Source of the DNA: JARBUG01 sp035628915
Lineage (GTDB): Bacteria; Bacillota; Sulfobacillia; Symbiobacteriales; Symbiobacteriaceae
Assembly: GCA_035628915.1 (NCBI GenBank)
Contig: DASPIW010000011.1
Coordinates: 1-64,000, forward strand
DNA: 64,000 nucleotides
Direction: 5' to 3'
Part shown: piece by piece, positions 26,140 to 34,972 of the stretch
How the letters are laid out: the number at the start of each line of letters is the position of its first letter
How positions within the stretch are numbered: the first letter of the stretch is position 1
Position numbers and translations under genes: made by a program
The notes under the pieces: generated by a model
What the model was told of the DNA's origin: nothing
Database searches by the model: none
What the model saw: only the letters and a program-made list of their open reading frames with translations

Positions 26140-28860
26140 TCAGTGGGCTGGGGCGCCCAGGGCATCTGGGTGGAGTGCGAACAATAGCAGCCGGTCGCCC
26201 TTCACCCACGCCAGATATCGCCCGTCCGGCGACCACGAGACGGGCCACCCCGGCAGCGCCCGCTGCCGGTATGCCTCCAGAGGCCCGGCGTACGCTTCGT
26301 CATTCAACGCCCCCAGAACGCCCAGTTCCACCTGCCCGAGGTACTTGAGGCGCCCATCATCCATAAACAGATGGGTCCCCGCCCCGAAGCTATAGGTGTA
26401 GGCCAGAGCCGCCGAGCCGCCCGGCGCAAAGGCGGCCACGCCCACCGCCGGCTCCGTAAAGCCACGCCAAGACCCCACGTCGATCGTGCGGGGCGGCGTC
26501 GCGCCCGCCCCGACAGGCACCGGCACCAGCCTGGGGCCATCGAGCAGCCAGATCAACTCCCGCTGCCGGTCCGGAATCTGCCGAATGATATGCACCCGCT
26601 CCCGCAGTTCGGCGGGCGCCCGCTCCTGCATGGTGACCGGCTCTGCCCCGCTCAGCGGCAGGAGCGCAGCCTCCGCCGCCGTTTCCGGCACGCGGTACGT
26701 ACTGTGCCGGACCAGCAGCGTCTCGCCCGGCTCCCACCAGCGCAGGGCCGATATGTTGAACCAGATCAGCGAGATCATACCTCGGCGCCCAACTTCCGCA
26801 GGGGCCGCCGACCGGTCCACCGGCACGCGATAGATCATCTGCTCGACCATATGCTCGACCGGCCTCTGCCTCTCTGCCGCAAAGAAGAGCTCCCGCCCGT
26901 CGGGGCTCCACAGCGGGCGGCTATGCCTTCCGTCAGTGACACGGCGTGGTGCGCCCACCCCCGGATCCACCACCCACAGCCCGTCGCCGCCGCTGAAGGC
27001 CACCCGCCGGCCATCCGGCGCCACCGCGATGTCGTGCGCCTCGGGCGCCAGTTGCCGGGGCGCCCCGCCCGGGGCGGCGAACCAGAGCCCGTCCTCCCCG
27101 CGGCTGTACACCAGCCGGTCCCCGGCCCACTCCATCTGATAAGGTCGCGCGGCGATTCGGTGCACCGTCCCCTCCGGCACCTGCGCCAGACAGATGTCGG
27201 TCTCATGGCGGGTCTCCACGCCGGTGAACCGGGTGCAGGTGGTGGCCAACCACCGGCCGGACGGCGCCCAGACCGCCTCCTGCCTGGGCGGGGCGGGCAT
27301 GCGGGGCGCGTAGGTCCACATGCCCATCATTCGATAGGCAGACTTCAAATCCGCATCCGCCATGGTAGATGGCGCCGCGAAAAGATCCAGCGTCAGGACC
27401 GGCGCAACCGTGCTCCTCCCGGCGATGGCCCGCTCATGGGCCGCCGCCGGGCCGTCCACCGCCTCCAACCAGCGGAGAGCCCCGGCGTGGTTGCCCAGCC
27501 TGGACTCACGGGCGCCTTTCAAAAGCCGCCCGTACGGATGATCCGGTTGCCGCCGGAGCGCCTCATCCAGCAGGCGGGCGGCCTGATCCGGCATCTGCTT
27601 CTCCTGCGGTGGGCGGAAGTCCGCCGTACTGGCATCTACGGCCTCACCGGCCATGCGCAGGTAGAGATCGGCGGCCCGCCCCGGGTCGGCGCCGCCCACC
27701 GCCTCGGCCACCGCCACCGCCGGCTGGGGTTCGAATCCAGCGGCGATCATGCGATACTCCGCCAGCTTCCACCAGTGCTCGGCGTTGCCGGGCTCAAGCT
27801 CAGCCAGGCGGTGCTGCATCTCGCTCCAGGAGCGATCCTTTTCGATGAACGCCGCGATGGCGGCCCGGACCGCCCCCAGCAATTCCTGCTGCCCCTGCTC
27901 CTCCGCCAGATAGGAGGCGTGCAGCAGGGCCTCCCGGGCGCCGTAGACCGTCCGCCCGGCGGCCATGTCGGCCCGGGCCATCTCCAGCAGCACCTCCGGT
28001 GGGCTCAGCTCCACCACCTGATACTCCTTGGCGAAGAACTCCATGCCGGGCTGGGGCGGCCCCGGCTCGCGGGCCTCCCGCTCGGTCGCCACCAGGAGCC
28101 GTTCGTAGGCGTCGGCTGCCTGTGGCCAGGCCTCATTCTCTGCAGCCGCCTCGGCTGCGGCCTGGGCCGCGGCCCGTGCCTCGCCCGGGGCATGACCCGC
28201 CAGCCGGGCGCCCAGGTCCGCCGCCAGCGTGCGGGCCGCCGCCGTGGAGTTCATCGCCATAATAGTGATGGGACCGTCCAGGGTATAACCGGCGTTCGGC
28301 TGCCGGTAGATGAGCAAGCGCTGATCCAGCGGGCCAATGGCGGTCGCGATGATCCAGGTGGGCTCGCCCTTGCTGCGGGATGGCGCGATCCAGAGGGCGT
28401 TGGTCGGCACCTGCTGCTCCCCAGTTTTCAGGCGGAAGGGGAGGAGGGCCACCACGGGCGGCTCCAGCCGGTTCGCCCGGCTATAGCCCAACCGCAGAAT
28501 CGGGCGCCCCGCCAGGCAGGGCAGCACCTCCGGCCAGACGGCGCGCCAGACGCCTTTCCGCACCAACTGGACCGGCTGTTCGGCCAGCATCTGCTTGATC
28601 GAGTCATGAAGGTCGCCCCATCGGCCATCCATGATGATTTTTGCCCGGGCGCCCTCGTAGAGCGTGGCGTAGGCGGCGCTGCCCAACGCTGCCGGCGCCG
28701 TCTCCGGCGCGGGAACGGGCCAGGCGGGCAGCGGCAGTAAGGCAGGGAGCGCCGCCTGCGCCAGCCCCCGCACCGAACAGGGATCGACCGCTTCCCGCTT
28801 CAGCGCGCACCCGCCAATCAAAACCGACACCGTAAGCAGCAAGGCGCTCAGCCGGCGCAT
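26140..28860 (-). CDS. Large lipoprotein with helical-repeat and TolB-like propeller parts
   Basis: 906 residues from an ATG with AAGGGGG upstream. A lipobox (SVLIGGC) predicts acylation after about 16 residues. A middle Ala-rich part (about 225-480) looks like TPR-type helices. The C-terminal half has propeller repeats with S-P-D-G/A-P-D-G-R motifs (for example VAPDGRRVAFSGG and WSPDGRELFF), like TolB or PD40 repeats. No enzyme motif. It is convergent with the frameshifted propeller lipoprotein, 38 bases apart. Outer-face scaffold or sensor role is inferred. Confidence 0.75.
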   Translation of the reverse strand: MRRLSALLLTVSVLIGGCALKREAVDPCSVRGLAQAALPALLPLPAWPVPAPETAPAALGSAAYATLYEGARAKIIMDGRWGDLHDSIKQMLAEQPVQLVRKGVWRAVWPEVLPCLAGRPILRLGYSRANRLEPPVVALLPFRLKTGEQQVPTNALWIAPSRSKGEPTWIIATAIGPLDQRLLIYRQPNAGYTLDGPITIMAMNSTAAARTLAADLGARLAGHAPGEARAAAQAAAEAAAENEAWPQAADAYERLLVATEREAREPGPPQPGMEFFAKEYQVVELSPPEVLLEMARADMAAGRTVYGAREALLHASYLAEEQGQQELLGAVRAAIAAFIEKDRSWSEMQHRLAELEPGNAEHWWKLAEYRMIAAGFEPQPAVAVAEAVGGADPGRAADLYLRMAGEAVDASTADFRPPQEKQMPDQAARLLDEALRRQPDHPYGRLLKGARESRLGNHAGALRWLEAVDGPAAAHERAIAGRSTVAPVLTLDLFAAPSTMADADLKSAYRMMGMWTYAPRMPAPPRQEAVWAPSGRWLATTCTRFTGVETRHETDICLAQVPEGTVHRIAARPYQMEWAGDRLVYSRGEDGLWFAAPGGAPRQLAPEAHDIAVAPDGRRVAFSGGDGLWVVDPGVGAPRRVTDGRHSRPLWSPDGRELFFAAERQRPVEHMVEQMIYRVPVDRSAAPAEVGRRGMISLIWFNISALRWWEPGETLLVRHSTYRVPETAAEAALLPLSGAEPVTMQERAPAELRERVHIIRQIPDRQRELIWLLDGPRLVPVPVGAGATPPRTIDVGSWRGFTEPAVGVAAFAPGGSAALAYTYSFGAGTHLFMDDGRLKYLGQVELGVLGALNDEAYAGPLEAYRQRALPGWPVSWSPDGRYLAWVKGDRLLLFALHPDALGAPAH

Positions 28861-28936
28861 CGCCACACACCCCCTTTATACACGAGTAAGACGGCCTGGG
28901 CGCCCGATCTGTTCCGGCGCCGCCCGGCCCTCCACA

Positions 28937-28976
28937 AATGCGCGGACTCCCCAGACGAAGGTGTCCGCGCATTTTC
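28937..28976. terminator. Terminator-like hairpin with no obvious upstream gene
   Basis: AATGCGCGGAC at 28937-28947 pairs with GTCCGCGCATT at 28963-28973, followed on the plus strand by TT. No plus-strand gene lies before it. It may insulate the tRNA promoter or be part of the leader of the minus-strand lipoprotein. Confidence 0.5.
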
Positions 28977-29000
28977 CAACATGAAACAGAGTTCGGGATG

Positions 29001-29030
29001 TTGCATTCGAGGCGCAGAACATGATATATT
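29001..29030 (+). promoter_or_regulatory. Promoter of the tRNA cluster
   Basis: TTGCAT at 29001-29006 and TATATT at 29025-29030, 18-base spacer, 43 bases before tRNA-Phe. Confidence 0.65.
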
Positions 29031-29072
29031 ATCTCCTGCGCCGCCTCGCAAACGGTGCACAAGCGAATAGAT

Positions 29073-29148
<76 letters not shown>

Positions 29149-29164
29149 TCTTTTTTTCAGCTTT

Positions 29165-29255
29165 GGAGAGATACCCAAGCGGCTGAAGGGGCGGCTTTGC
29201 TAAAGCTGTAGGGGGCGCAAGTCCCGCGAGGGTTCAAATCCCTCTCTCTCCGCCA
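29165..29255 (+). tRNA. tRNA-Ser (GCT), copy 1
   Basis: 91 bases with the long variable arm typical of Ser. Acceptor GGAGAGA/TCTCTCC, anticodon loop TTGCTAA gives GCT, encoded CCA. An identical copy lies at 29379. Confidence 0.97.
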
Positions 29256-29261
29256 CATCCT

Positions 29262-29336
29262 GGACCGCTAGCTCAATGGTAGAGCATCCGACTCTTAATC
29301 GGACGGTTGAAGGTTCGAGTCCTTCGCGGTCCACCA
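29262..29336 (+). tRNA. tRNA-Lys (CTT), copy 1
   Basis: 75 bases. Acceptor GGACCGC/GCGGTCC, anticodon loop CTCTTAA gives CTT, T-arm GAAGG TTCGAGT CCTTC, encoded CCA. An identical copy lies at 29476. Confidence 0.96.
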
Positions 29337-29378
29337 GGACGACCCCACAACTTCATACGCATCTTTGGTACTGCAGCC

Positions 29379-29469
29379 GGAGAGATACCCAAGCGGCTGA
29401 AGGGGCGGCTTTGCTAAAGCTGTAGGGGGCGCAAGTCCCGCGAGGGTTCAAATCCCTCTCTCTCCGCCA
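29379..29469 (+). tRNA. tRNA-Ser (GCT), copy 2
   Basis: Identical in sequence to the gene at 29165; second half of a tandem Ser-Lys duplication. Confidence 0.97.
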
Positions 29470-29475
29470 TCATCC

Positions 29476-29550
29476 GGACCGCTAGCTCAATGGTAGAGCA
29501 TCCGACTCTTAATCGGACGGTTGAAGGTTCGAGTCCTTCGCGGTCCACCA
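29476..29550 (+). tRNA. tRNA-Lys (CTT), copy 2
   Basis: Identical to the gene at 29262. Followed by the cluster terminator. Confidence 0.96.
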
Positions 29551-29560
29551 ACGTGGACAA

Positions 29561-29594
29561 AAAACCGGGAGACCTCATGGTCTCCCGGTTTTTG
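29561..29594 (+). terminator. Terminator of the tRNA cluster
   Basis: AAAACCGGGAGACC / GGTCTCCCGGTTTT, 14-bp perfect stem with a 4-base loop and a T-run. Textbook intrinsic terminator. Confidence 0.95.
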
Positions 29595-29663
29595 TGTTAC
29601 CGCCCCGCCCCCGCCGGCGTATGATGGGACGGGTTCCATATCGTCCTGTCAGGAGGCTGCTGC

Positions 29664-30092
29664 ATGAACATCCTGAGCCAGCGCTTCCCGTTCGGTGCTA
29701 TGCTCACAGGCGCCCAGGAAGTCCCGCCGGTCACCACCACGGGCGTCGGCGTCTCGGGAATCTCCTTTGACCCGGCGCTCACGACGCTACGGGTCGTCAC
29801 CGCGGTCGGCCAGATCAACCAGGTGACCGCCGCCCACATTCACCTGGGGCGCCCGGGACAGAACGGGCCGATCGTCGCCTTCCTGTTCGGCCCCTCGGCC
29901 CCGACGAACTTCGGCCCCGTCACGATTCTGTCGGACCGGGTCATCACCGCGATCAACCTGACCGGCCCGCTCATGGGCATGTCCCTCTCCGCCCTGATCC
30001 AGCAGATCATTGCGGGAAACGCGTACGTCAACGTCCACACCGTCCGGAATCCCAACGGCGAAATTCGCGGCCAAATTGTACGGCTCCAATAA
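29664..30092 (+). CDS. CHRD domain protein
   Basis: 142 residues, nearly one complete CHRD (chordin-like) domain: G-A-Q-E-V-P-P near residue 17, A-A-H-I-H-L-G and the final NPNGEIRGQI. CHRD proteins are usually extracytoplasmic, but no clear signal peptide is present here. ATG follows CAGGAGG. It sits 15 bases before a YheC/YheD-type gene and is probably co-transcribed with it, suggesting a spore or surface context. Biochemical role unknown. Confidence 0.85.
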   Translation: MNILSQRFPFGAMLTGAQEVPPVTTTGVGVSGISFDPALTTLRVVTAVGQINQVTAAHIHLGRPGQNGPIVAFLFGPSAPTNFGPVTILSDRVITAINLTGPLMGMSLSALIQQIIAGNAYVNVHTVRNPNGEIRGQIVRLQ

Positions 30093-30107
30093 GAGGAGGG
30101 GACCGGC

Positions 30108-31418
30108 GTGGAGGTCGCCATCGGCTGTGACCACAGCCTGCCCGACGGGACGGTTCTACTCCCGGATGACGGCGGATTCGGGGAAATCCGCTCGCTTCGG
30201 CTGGGGTGCACCACAGTGGCCGCTCAACGGGCAGAGCGGGGTCTGCAGGGCGAGCTGGTGCTCTCACCGGATTTGTGGACCCGGCTGGCTGTCCCGTACG
30301 GCCGCATTCGGCTCGACGCCCGGCCCGCAGCGGACGGGGAACTGATACTGGGGCCGGCCGTGGCCGTTCTGTATGCGGGGCGGGTGAGCCGCCATTCCAC
30401 CCGGGAAGCGGAGGAGCGCATGCGCACCTTCTTCGGCGCCCGGGCAGGCGAGGCCGGTCTCTTCGCCCTCGGCTTCGATGAGTCGATCGACTGGGATGCG
30501 GGTGTCATGGACGGTTTCGTTCTGGACAATCGGGGCTGCTCCGACATGCACATCGTCGCTGCCCGGTTCCCGATTCCCGCCGCGGTTCACCTCAGGTGGG
30601 CCATCCGGCGTGAGGTCATCGACCGGTTGCGGACGCTGACGGGCGGAAAGGTTTTCAACTGGGTCCGCAACATGAGCAAATGGCAGTTCCATTCCCTCCT
30701 CTCCACGGACCGCGGTCTGGCGGAGTACCTGCCCGACACCAGGCTTCTGAACTCCATGGTCGATCTGGCAGCCATGCTGGCCCGGCACGGAACCGTCTTC
30801 GTCAAGCAGGTCTTCGGTATTCGGGGAATGGGCATGGCGCGGATCAGGCGGGTGCCGGAGGGCTTTGAACTGAGCCACATCGAACGGGGAGCGATGGTCG
30901 ATCGGGTTGTGTCTCAGCCCGCCGACCTGATGCCAGCCCTCCGGCAAACCCTGGGCTCGGGCCGGCTGATCGTGCAGGAGGGGCTTGACCTGGTCGGACT
31001 CCGGGGTCGAAAGCTGGATTTCCGAGTCCTGGCCGTCCGCGAGCCGGGGGCGGGTTGGCGATGCGCCTTCCGCCACGCCAAGGTGGCGCCGGATGAGCGC
31101 CTGGCGTTTATCAACCTGGCGAACGGCGCCCAGGACGCCGACATGCCGGCTGCCTTGGCTGAGCACTACGGTCTTGCCCCGGAGTCCGCCGAGCAGGTCG
31201 CCGATGATTTGACCCAGCTGGCACTGCGGGCTGCGGAGACGCTTTCCGCCGCCCTTGATCCCGTTGGCATTCTGGGCATCGACCTTGCCGTGGATGCCCG
31301 GACCCGGCAGATCTACCTGCTGGAGGCCAATACTGTGCCGGGATGGGGATATGCCGAGGCGGTCGAGGAAGCACTGGCCCGCAGCCAGACCGAATATGCC
31401 CTCAGCCTGACCCGATGA
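30108..31418 (+). CDS. YheC/YheD-family ATP-grasp protein (single module)
   Basis: 436 residues; GTG start with AAGAGGAGGGG. The C-terminal 260 residues form an ATP-grasp fold: F-V-K-Q-V-F-G-I-R-G-M-G (lysine and glycine-rich loop), LIVQEGLDLVGLRGRKLDFR, and the metal motif GIDLAVDARTRQIYLLEANT. The Bacillus proteins are spore-coat associated. ATP-grasp enzymes ligate carboxylates to amines or thiols; the substrate is unknown. A convergent gene encodes a double version of the same module. Confidence 0.85.
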   Translation: MEVAIGCDHSLPDGTVLLPDDGGFGEIRSLRLGCTTVAAQRAERGLQGELVLSPDLWTRLAVPYGRIRLDARPAADGELILGPAVAVLYAGRVSRHSTREAEERMRTFFGARAGEAGLFALGFDESIDWDAGVMDGFVLDNRGCSDMHIVAARFPIPAAVHLRWAIRREVIDRLRTLTGGKVFNWVRNMSKWQFHSLLSTDRGLAEYLPDTRLLNSMVDLAAMLARHGTVFVKQVFGIRGMGMARIRRVPEGFELSHIERGAMVDRVVSQPADLMPALRQTLGSGRLIVQEGLDLVGLRGRKLDFRVLAVREPGAGWRCAFRHAKVAPDERLAFINLANGAQDADMPAALAEHYGLAPESAEQVADDLTQLALRAAETLSAALDPVGILGIDLAVDARTRQIYLLEANTVPGWGYAEAVEEALARSQTEYALSLTR

Positions 31419-31420
31419 CG

Positions 31421-31451
31421 AAAGGCCAGCCCGACGTGCGGGCTGGCCTTT
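31421..31451. terminator. Bidirectional terminator between the two YheC/YheD genes
   Basis: AAAGGCCAGCCCG / CGGGCTGGCCTTT, 13-bp perfect stem, 5-base loop, with T-run on both strands. Confidence 0.92.
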
Positions 31452-31453
31452 CA

Positions 31454-33703
31454 TTATGGCGTCCTGAGAGCGGCCCGGGCCCGCCCTGCCAGATACCCGG
31501 CGTAGCTGAACGGATACCGCTCAAGCGGCACGGGCAGGCCCTCGATCAGCGGATGCACAGGCTTCGTATTGGCTTCCAGAATCCAGGCTCTGCCGTCTTC
31601 ATCTACGGCGACATCGACGCCTATCTCACCGAGCAGCCCGAACCGGGTCTCGAGGGCGTGGGCTGCCTGCAGGGCGGCGGCCTGTGCGATGGGCTCAACG
31701 TGCCGAAATACGCTGGCCCGGGCGCCCATTCGTTGCCGGAACGCTTCCGGCAGGCAGGGCTCGCCGCCCTGGCTCATGTTGGCGGCTACGCTGCCGGCCC
31801 GGCCCCACCTGAGCAGGATCAGCGGCGTCTGCCACTCACCCGTCCCATCCTTCTGCAAAATCACACGCAGGTCACAGATGCGTCCGTCGACCTGCGGCAG
31901 CGCGATTCCCTGCTGGACAATCCAGAGGCGCCCCGCGGTGGTCAGGGCCAGAAAGTCTTGCACCTGCGGCAGCGAGTCAAACGTTTCGGCGGCGGTGCGA
32001 CCGCCGATTTTCCCGCGGACTTCCCAGCCGGAAGGCAAGGCGGTGATCCGCACGACCTCGGTGCCATGGCTGCCGTCATTCGCCTTGACGAAGACTGCGG
32101 GGTGCCGCGCCAACATCTCCTCCAGATCCTGCGGACCGGTAAAGGGCCTCGTCTCCGGTGAAAGCGCAGCCTGGGACGGGAAGAACGTAAGCGCCTGGTG
32201 TACTTGCAGTTTGGTAAACGAGCCAAGCTTATTGAGCAGGATGGTTCCTCTGTGAAGCGACATCTGCTTCAGCGTCGCCCGCACTGCCTTTCGGAGGCCG
32301 GGCGCGCTATAGATCGCACGGTGGTAAATCACTTCGGGGAGCGGAATCTCCTCCCGAATCCACTCGCCGTGGCGCTCCACCCGGGCATGCACCACGCCTT
32401 CGGCCAGGTTGATGTCCGGGGCCGTAAACACGAATGGGACCGTCCCGGCACTGCGGCCTTCCTGCATCATGCGCAGATATCGTGCTGCCCACGGACCCGG
32501 TTCCATGAGTTTAGCGAGCGACCCCAGCAGCACGCCGACCAGCGGCGCGTCCGTGGCGGGCAGGCGGGCCTGTTCGAGTGCGCCGGATGCCACGTACGCC
32601 GCAAAGTGGATGGGGTACCGGTCAATGCGCTCCGAGATGAGGGGGTCGCTGAGGCGGGCCAGGCTGACGCGCAGTGGCTTGCCGTTGATCTCGATCAGCT
32701 TGATCCGGCCGTCGCGGGTCACGCCCAAGTCAAGTCCGAACTCAGCACAGGTGCCAAAGTGGCGTTCTGCCTCGCCTGACAGGAGGATCGAGACGCGGGC
32801 GATCTCTTCGACCAGGGCGGGCGCCCGGGTTCCGAAGTGGCTGCGCAGCGCGCGCTCGGCAGATGCGACCTGTCCGCCGCTCCGAGGGCTGGTAATCACG
32901 CTTCCGGCGGCGGCAATGCGGGCGACCAGCCCCGTCATTACCCAGCGTCCCCGTTGGTCCTTCTGCACCAGCGAGCGGAAATCGAAGCGGTTGCCCTGAT
33001 AGGTGGCCAGGTCCAGCCCTTCCTGAATGAGGTAGCGGGCCTCCGCCTGCAGCAATGGCCCAAGGACCTCTGCTTCCCGCCCCGGCAGGAGCTGCTCGGT
33101 CTCGTTTCCTTCGTCGCTCCGGTGCTGAAGGAGCCAGTTCCCGGCCAGGCGCGTCAGTCGGTAGACCCCTTTTCCCTTGTACAAATAATCGGGTTTGAGG
33201 TACAGATCATCATACCTTACGAGGGCCTCGGCCAGAGACTCCGGCGTCAGGGCCGTTGTATAGGGCAGGTATCCGGCCAGGTCCAGGCTCATGCTCAGGG
33301 CCTCAAACGTCATCAACTTCGTGACTTTGGCTGGATTGTTGACCACCGTGAAGAGGAGGCGGCGTCCCGCTTCTCTGACCGACAGCGCTTCGCCCCGGGC
33401 CGCCAGTCCGAAGCAGCGGTCGTAGACGACGAACGGAACCGGTACGTTCACCGGCTCCCAGGAACACGGGCTGTTCAGGTCGCACCGGTGATGGAATCCG
33501 TGCACGGTCCGGCTCTCTTCATCGAGGCCCGGAGCCGCAAAAAAGACGAGTGAGGCGCCCACTTCACGGGCGTACCTGGCGTACCGGCAATAGACCCGGT
33601 CACCCTGGCCGCCAAGCACCCGACGGAGTTTTGCTTCGCTGATCAGCAGGCCGATCAGCGGCCCGCGGGTCTCGGTCCGGGACAGCACCTGGGATCGGTC
33701 CAA
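31454..33703 (-). CDS. Double YheC/YheD-type ATP-grasp protein
   Basis: 749 residues made of two modules. Module 1 (about 1-380) has YLKPDYLYKGKGVYRL, LIQEGLDLATYQGNRFDFR and GLDLGVTRDGRIKLIEING. Module 2 (about 385-749) begins again with a VGVLLGSLAKL start and has FVKANDGSHGTEVVRI, WIVQQGIALPQVDGRICDLR and GVDVAVDEDGRAWILEANTK. Family members usually have one module, so this is a fusion or duplication. Both keep the acidic metal residues, so both may be active. TTG start with AAAGGAAG upstream. Convergent with the single-module gene, divergent from the radical SAM gene. Confidence 0.85.
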   Translation of the reverse strand: MDRSQVLSRTETRGPLIGLLISEAKLRRVLGGQGDRVYCRYARYAREVGASLVFFAAPGLDEESRTVHGFHHRCDLNSPCSWEPVNVPVPFVVYDRCFGLAARGEALSVREAGRRLLFTVVNNPAKVTKLMTFEALSMSLDLAGYLPYTTALTPESLAEALVRYDDLYLKPDYLYKGKGVYRLTRLAGNWLLQHRSDEGNETEQLLPGREAEVLGPLLQAEARYLIQEGLDLATYQGNRFDFRSLVQKDQRGRWVMTGLVARIAAAGSVITSPRSGGQVASAERALRSHFGTRAPALVEEIARVSILLSGEAERHFGTCAEFGLDLGVTRDGRIKLIEINGKPLRVSLARLSDPLISERIDRYPIHFAAYVASGALEQARLPATDAPLVGVLLGSLAKLMEPGPWAARYLRMMQEGRSAGTVPFVFTAPDINLAEGVVHARVERHGEWIREEIPLPEVIYHRAIYSAPGLRKAVRATLKQMSLHRGTILLNKLGSFTKLQVHQALTFFPSQAALSPETRPFTGPQDLEEMLARHPAVFVKANDGSHGTEVVRITALPSGWEVRGKIGGRTAAETFDSLPQVQDFLALTTAGRLWIVQQGIALPQVDGRICDLRVILQKDGTGEWQTPLILLRWGRAGSVAANMSQGGEPCLPEAFRQRMGARASVFRHVEPIAQAAALQAAHALETRFGLLGEIGVDVAVDEDGRAWILEANTKPVHPLIEGLPVPLERYPFSYAGYLAGRARAALRTP

Positions 33704-33733
33704 GCGATTCGCTTCCTTTCATGGACTGGGCCC

Positions 33734-33763
33734 TTGCTGGGTGAAACACCACTCTCGTACAAT
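33734..33763 (+). promoter_or_regulatory. Promoter of the KamA-family gene
   Basis: TTGCTG at 33734-33739 and TACAAT at 33758-33763, 18-base spacer. The predicted start of transcription is near 33770, after the ATG at 33766, so translation must begin further in (GTG 33847). Confidence 0.65.
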
Positions 33764-33846
33764 CTATGCAGTCCGGCCGTTATGTCACCTTCCACCAGCA
33801 GTTGCGAATAGGCTTTGTTGAGGGTCTTCTTAGGGAGAGGTGGGGC

Positions 33847-34926
33847 GTGCGCTATCGGACGGATATCCGGCAGATTCAGCAGTTGACAGATGCTGAGCGC
33901 CTTCAGCTGAGACCGGTGACGGACGAGTATGTGTTCCGCGTGAGCGACTATTACCTCTCGCTGATCGACTGGAACGATCCGGACGATCCCATTCGGCGGA
34001 TTGTCATTCCTGCGGCGGGAGAGTTGAAAGAGTACGGACGCCTGGATCCATCGGACGAAGCGGGCAACTACGTGGCGAAAGGGTGCCAGCACAAGTATCC
34101 GCCCACCGCGCTGCTGCTGGTCTCCGATGTGTGCGGGGCTTACTGCCGCTTCTGCTTCCGCAAACGGCTCTTCCGCGACGACGTTGACGACGAACAGATC
34201 AGTCTGGACATCAGCGAGGGATTAGCTTATATCGCTGCCCACCCGGAGATCAACAACGTGCTTCTGACCGGGGGCGACCCCCTGATCCTCTCTGCCGGGC
34301 GGCTGGACCGCATCCTGAGCGCTCTGCGCGCCATTCCCCATGTCCGGATCATCCGCCTTGGCTCCAAAATGGTCGCATTTGAGCCGATGCGGATTGCCGG
34401 GGATGCGGCGCTGCTGGAGGTGCTGACCCGGCATGGGCGAACCGATGCCCGCATCCACATCATGGCGCACTTCAACCATCCCCGTGAGCTGACAGAGCAG
34501 GCCCTGCAGTGCCTGGCCGCGCTGCAGCGCACCGGCGCCATCGTGGTGAACCAGACTCCCTTGCTGCGGGGGGTCAACGATGATCCGACGGTGCTTGGCG
34601 AACTGCTGAACCGGCTCTCGTGGTCCGGGGTGACGCCGTATTATATCTTTCAGAACCGGCCGGTGGCCGGCAACGCTGAATTCGTCGTGCCGCTCGCCGA
34701 GGGGTTCGCGATTGTGGAGGCGGCCAAGGCGCGTACCTCGGGACTGGGGAAGCGGCTCAAGTATGTCATGAGTCACGCTTCCGGCAAAATCGAGGTGCTG
34801 GCTGTCGCCGGCGACATGATCTACCTGAAGTACCACCAGGCCCGGCGGCCCGAGGACCAGGGCGCCTTCCTGATCCGGCGCCTGCCCGAGGGCGCCGGGT
34901 GGTTCGACGACCTGGAGGCGTTGTAG
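33847..34926 (+). CDS. KamA-family radical SAM aminomutase-like protein
   Basis: 359 residues. Radical SAM cluster motif CGAYCRFCF and PLP-binding region with the lysine in SHASGKIEVL, as in lysine 2,3-aminomutases. The family moves an amino group to give a beta-amino acid; close relatives are lysine 2,3-aminomutase and EpmB. The C-terminal part is shorter than in classical lysine aminomutase, so the substrate is uncertain. GTG at 33847 is preferred: AGGGAGAGG lies 6 bases before it, and the promoter lies across the longer ORF's ATG at 33766. Divergent from the double ATP-grasp gene. Confidence 0.85.
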   Translation: MRYRTDIRQIQQLTDAERLQLRPVTDEYVFRVSDYYLSLIDWNDPDDPIRRIVIPAAGELKEYGRLDPSDEAGNYVAKGCQHKYPPTALLLVSDVCGAYCRFCFRKRLFRDDVDDEQISLDISEGLAYIAAHPEINNVLLTGGDPLILSAGRLDRILSALRAIPHVRIIRLGSKMVAFEPMRIAGDAALLEVLTRHGRTDARIHIMAHFNHPRELTEQALQCLAALQRTGAIVVNQTPLLRGVNDDPTVLGELLNRLSWSGVTPYYIFQNRPVAGNAEFVVPLAEGFAIVEAAKARTSGLGKRLKYVMSHASGKIEVLAVAGDMIYLKYHQARRPEDQGAFLIRRLPEGAGWFDDLEAL

Positions 34927-34930
34927 AATA

Positions 34931-34966
34931 AGAAAGCTCGCCTTCGGTCGCGAAGGCGAGCTTTCT
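34931..34966. terminator. Bidirectional terminator
   Basis: AGAAAGCTCGCCTTCG / CGAAGGCGAGCTTTCT, 16-bp perfect stem, GTCG loop, T-rich on both sides. Confidence 0.93.
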
Positions 34967-34972
34967 TTGATG

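Larger units (their letters stand above)
29165..29550 (+). repeat. Tandem duplication of a Ser-Lys tRNA pair
   Basis: The two tRNA genes repeat in order with identical mature sequences, 6-base gaps between Ser and Lys that differ in sequence, and a 42-base spacer between the pairs. This fits unequal recombination. Confidence 0.9.

Noticed and set aside
26371..28740. Plus-strand frame of 789 codons opposite the large lipoprotein
   Set aside because: The minus-strand frame has a lipobox, ribosome site and propeller repeats; the plus frame has none.
33766..33846. N-terminal extension of the KamA-family protein from ATG 33766
   Set aside because: The promoter's -10 box ends 3 bases before this ATG, no ribosome site; GTG 33847 has one.
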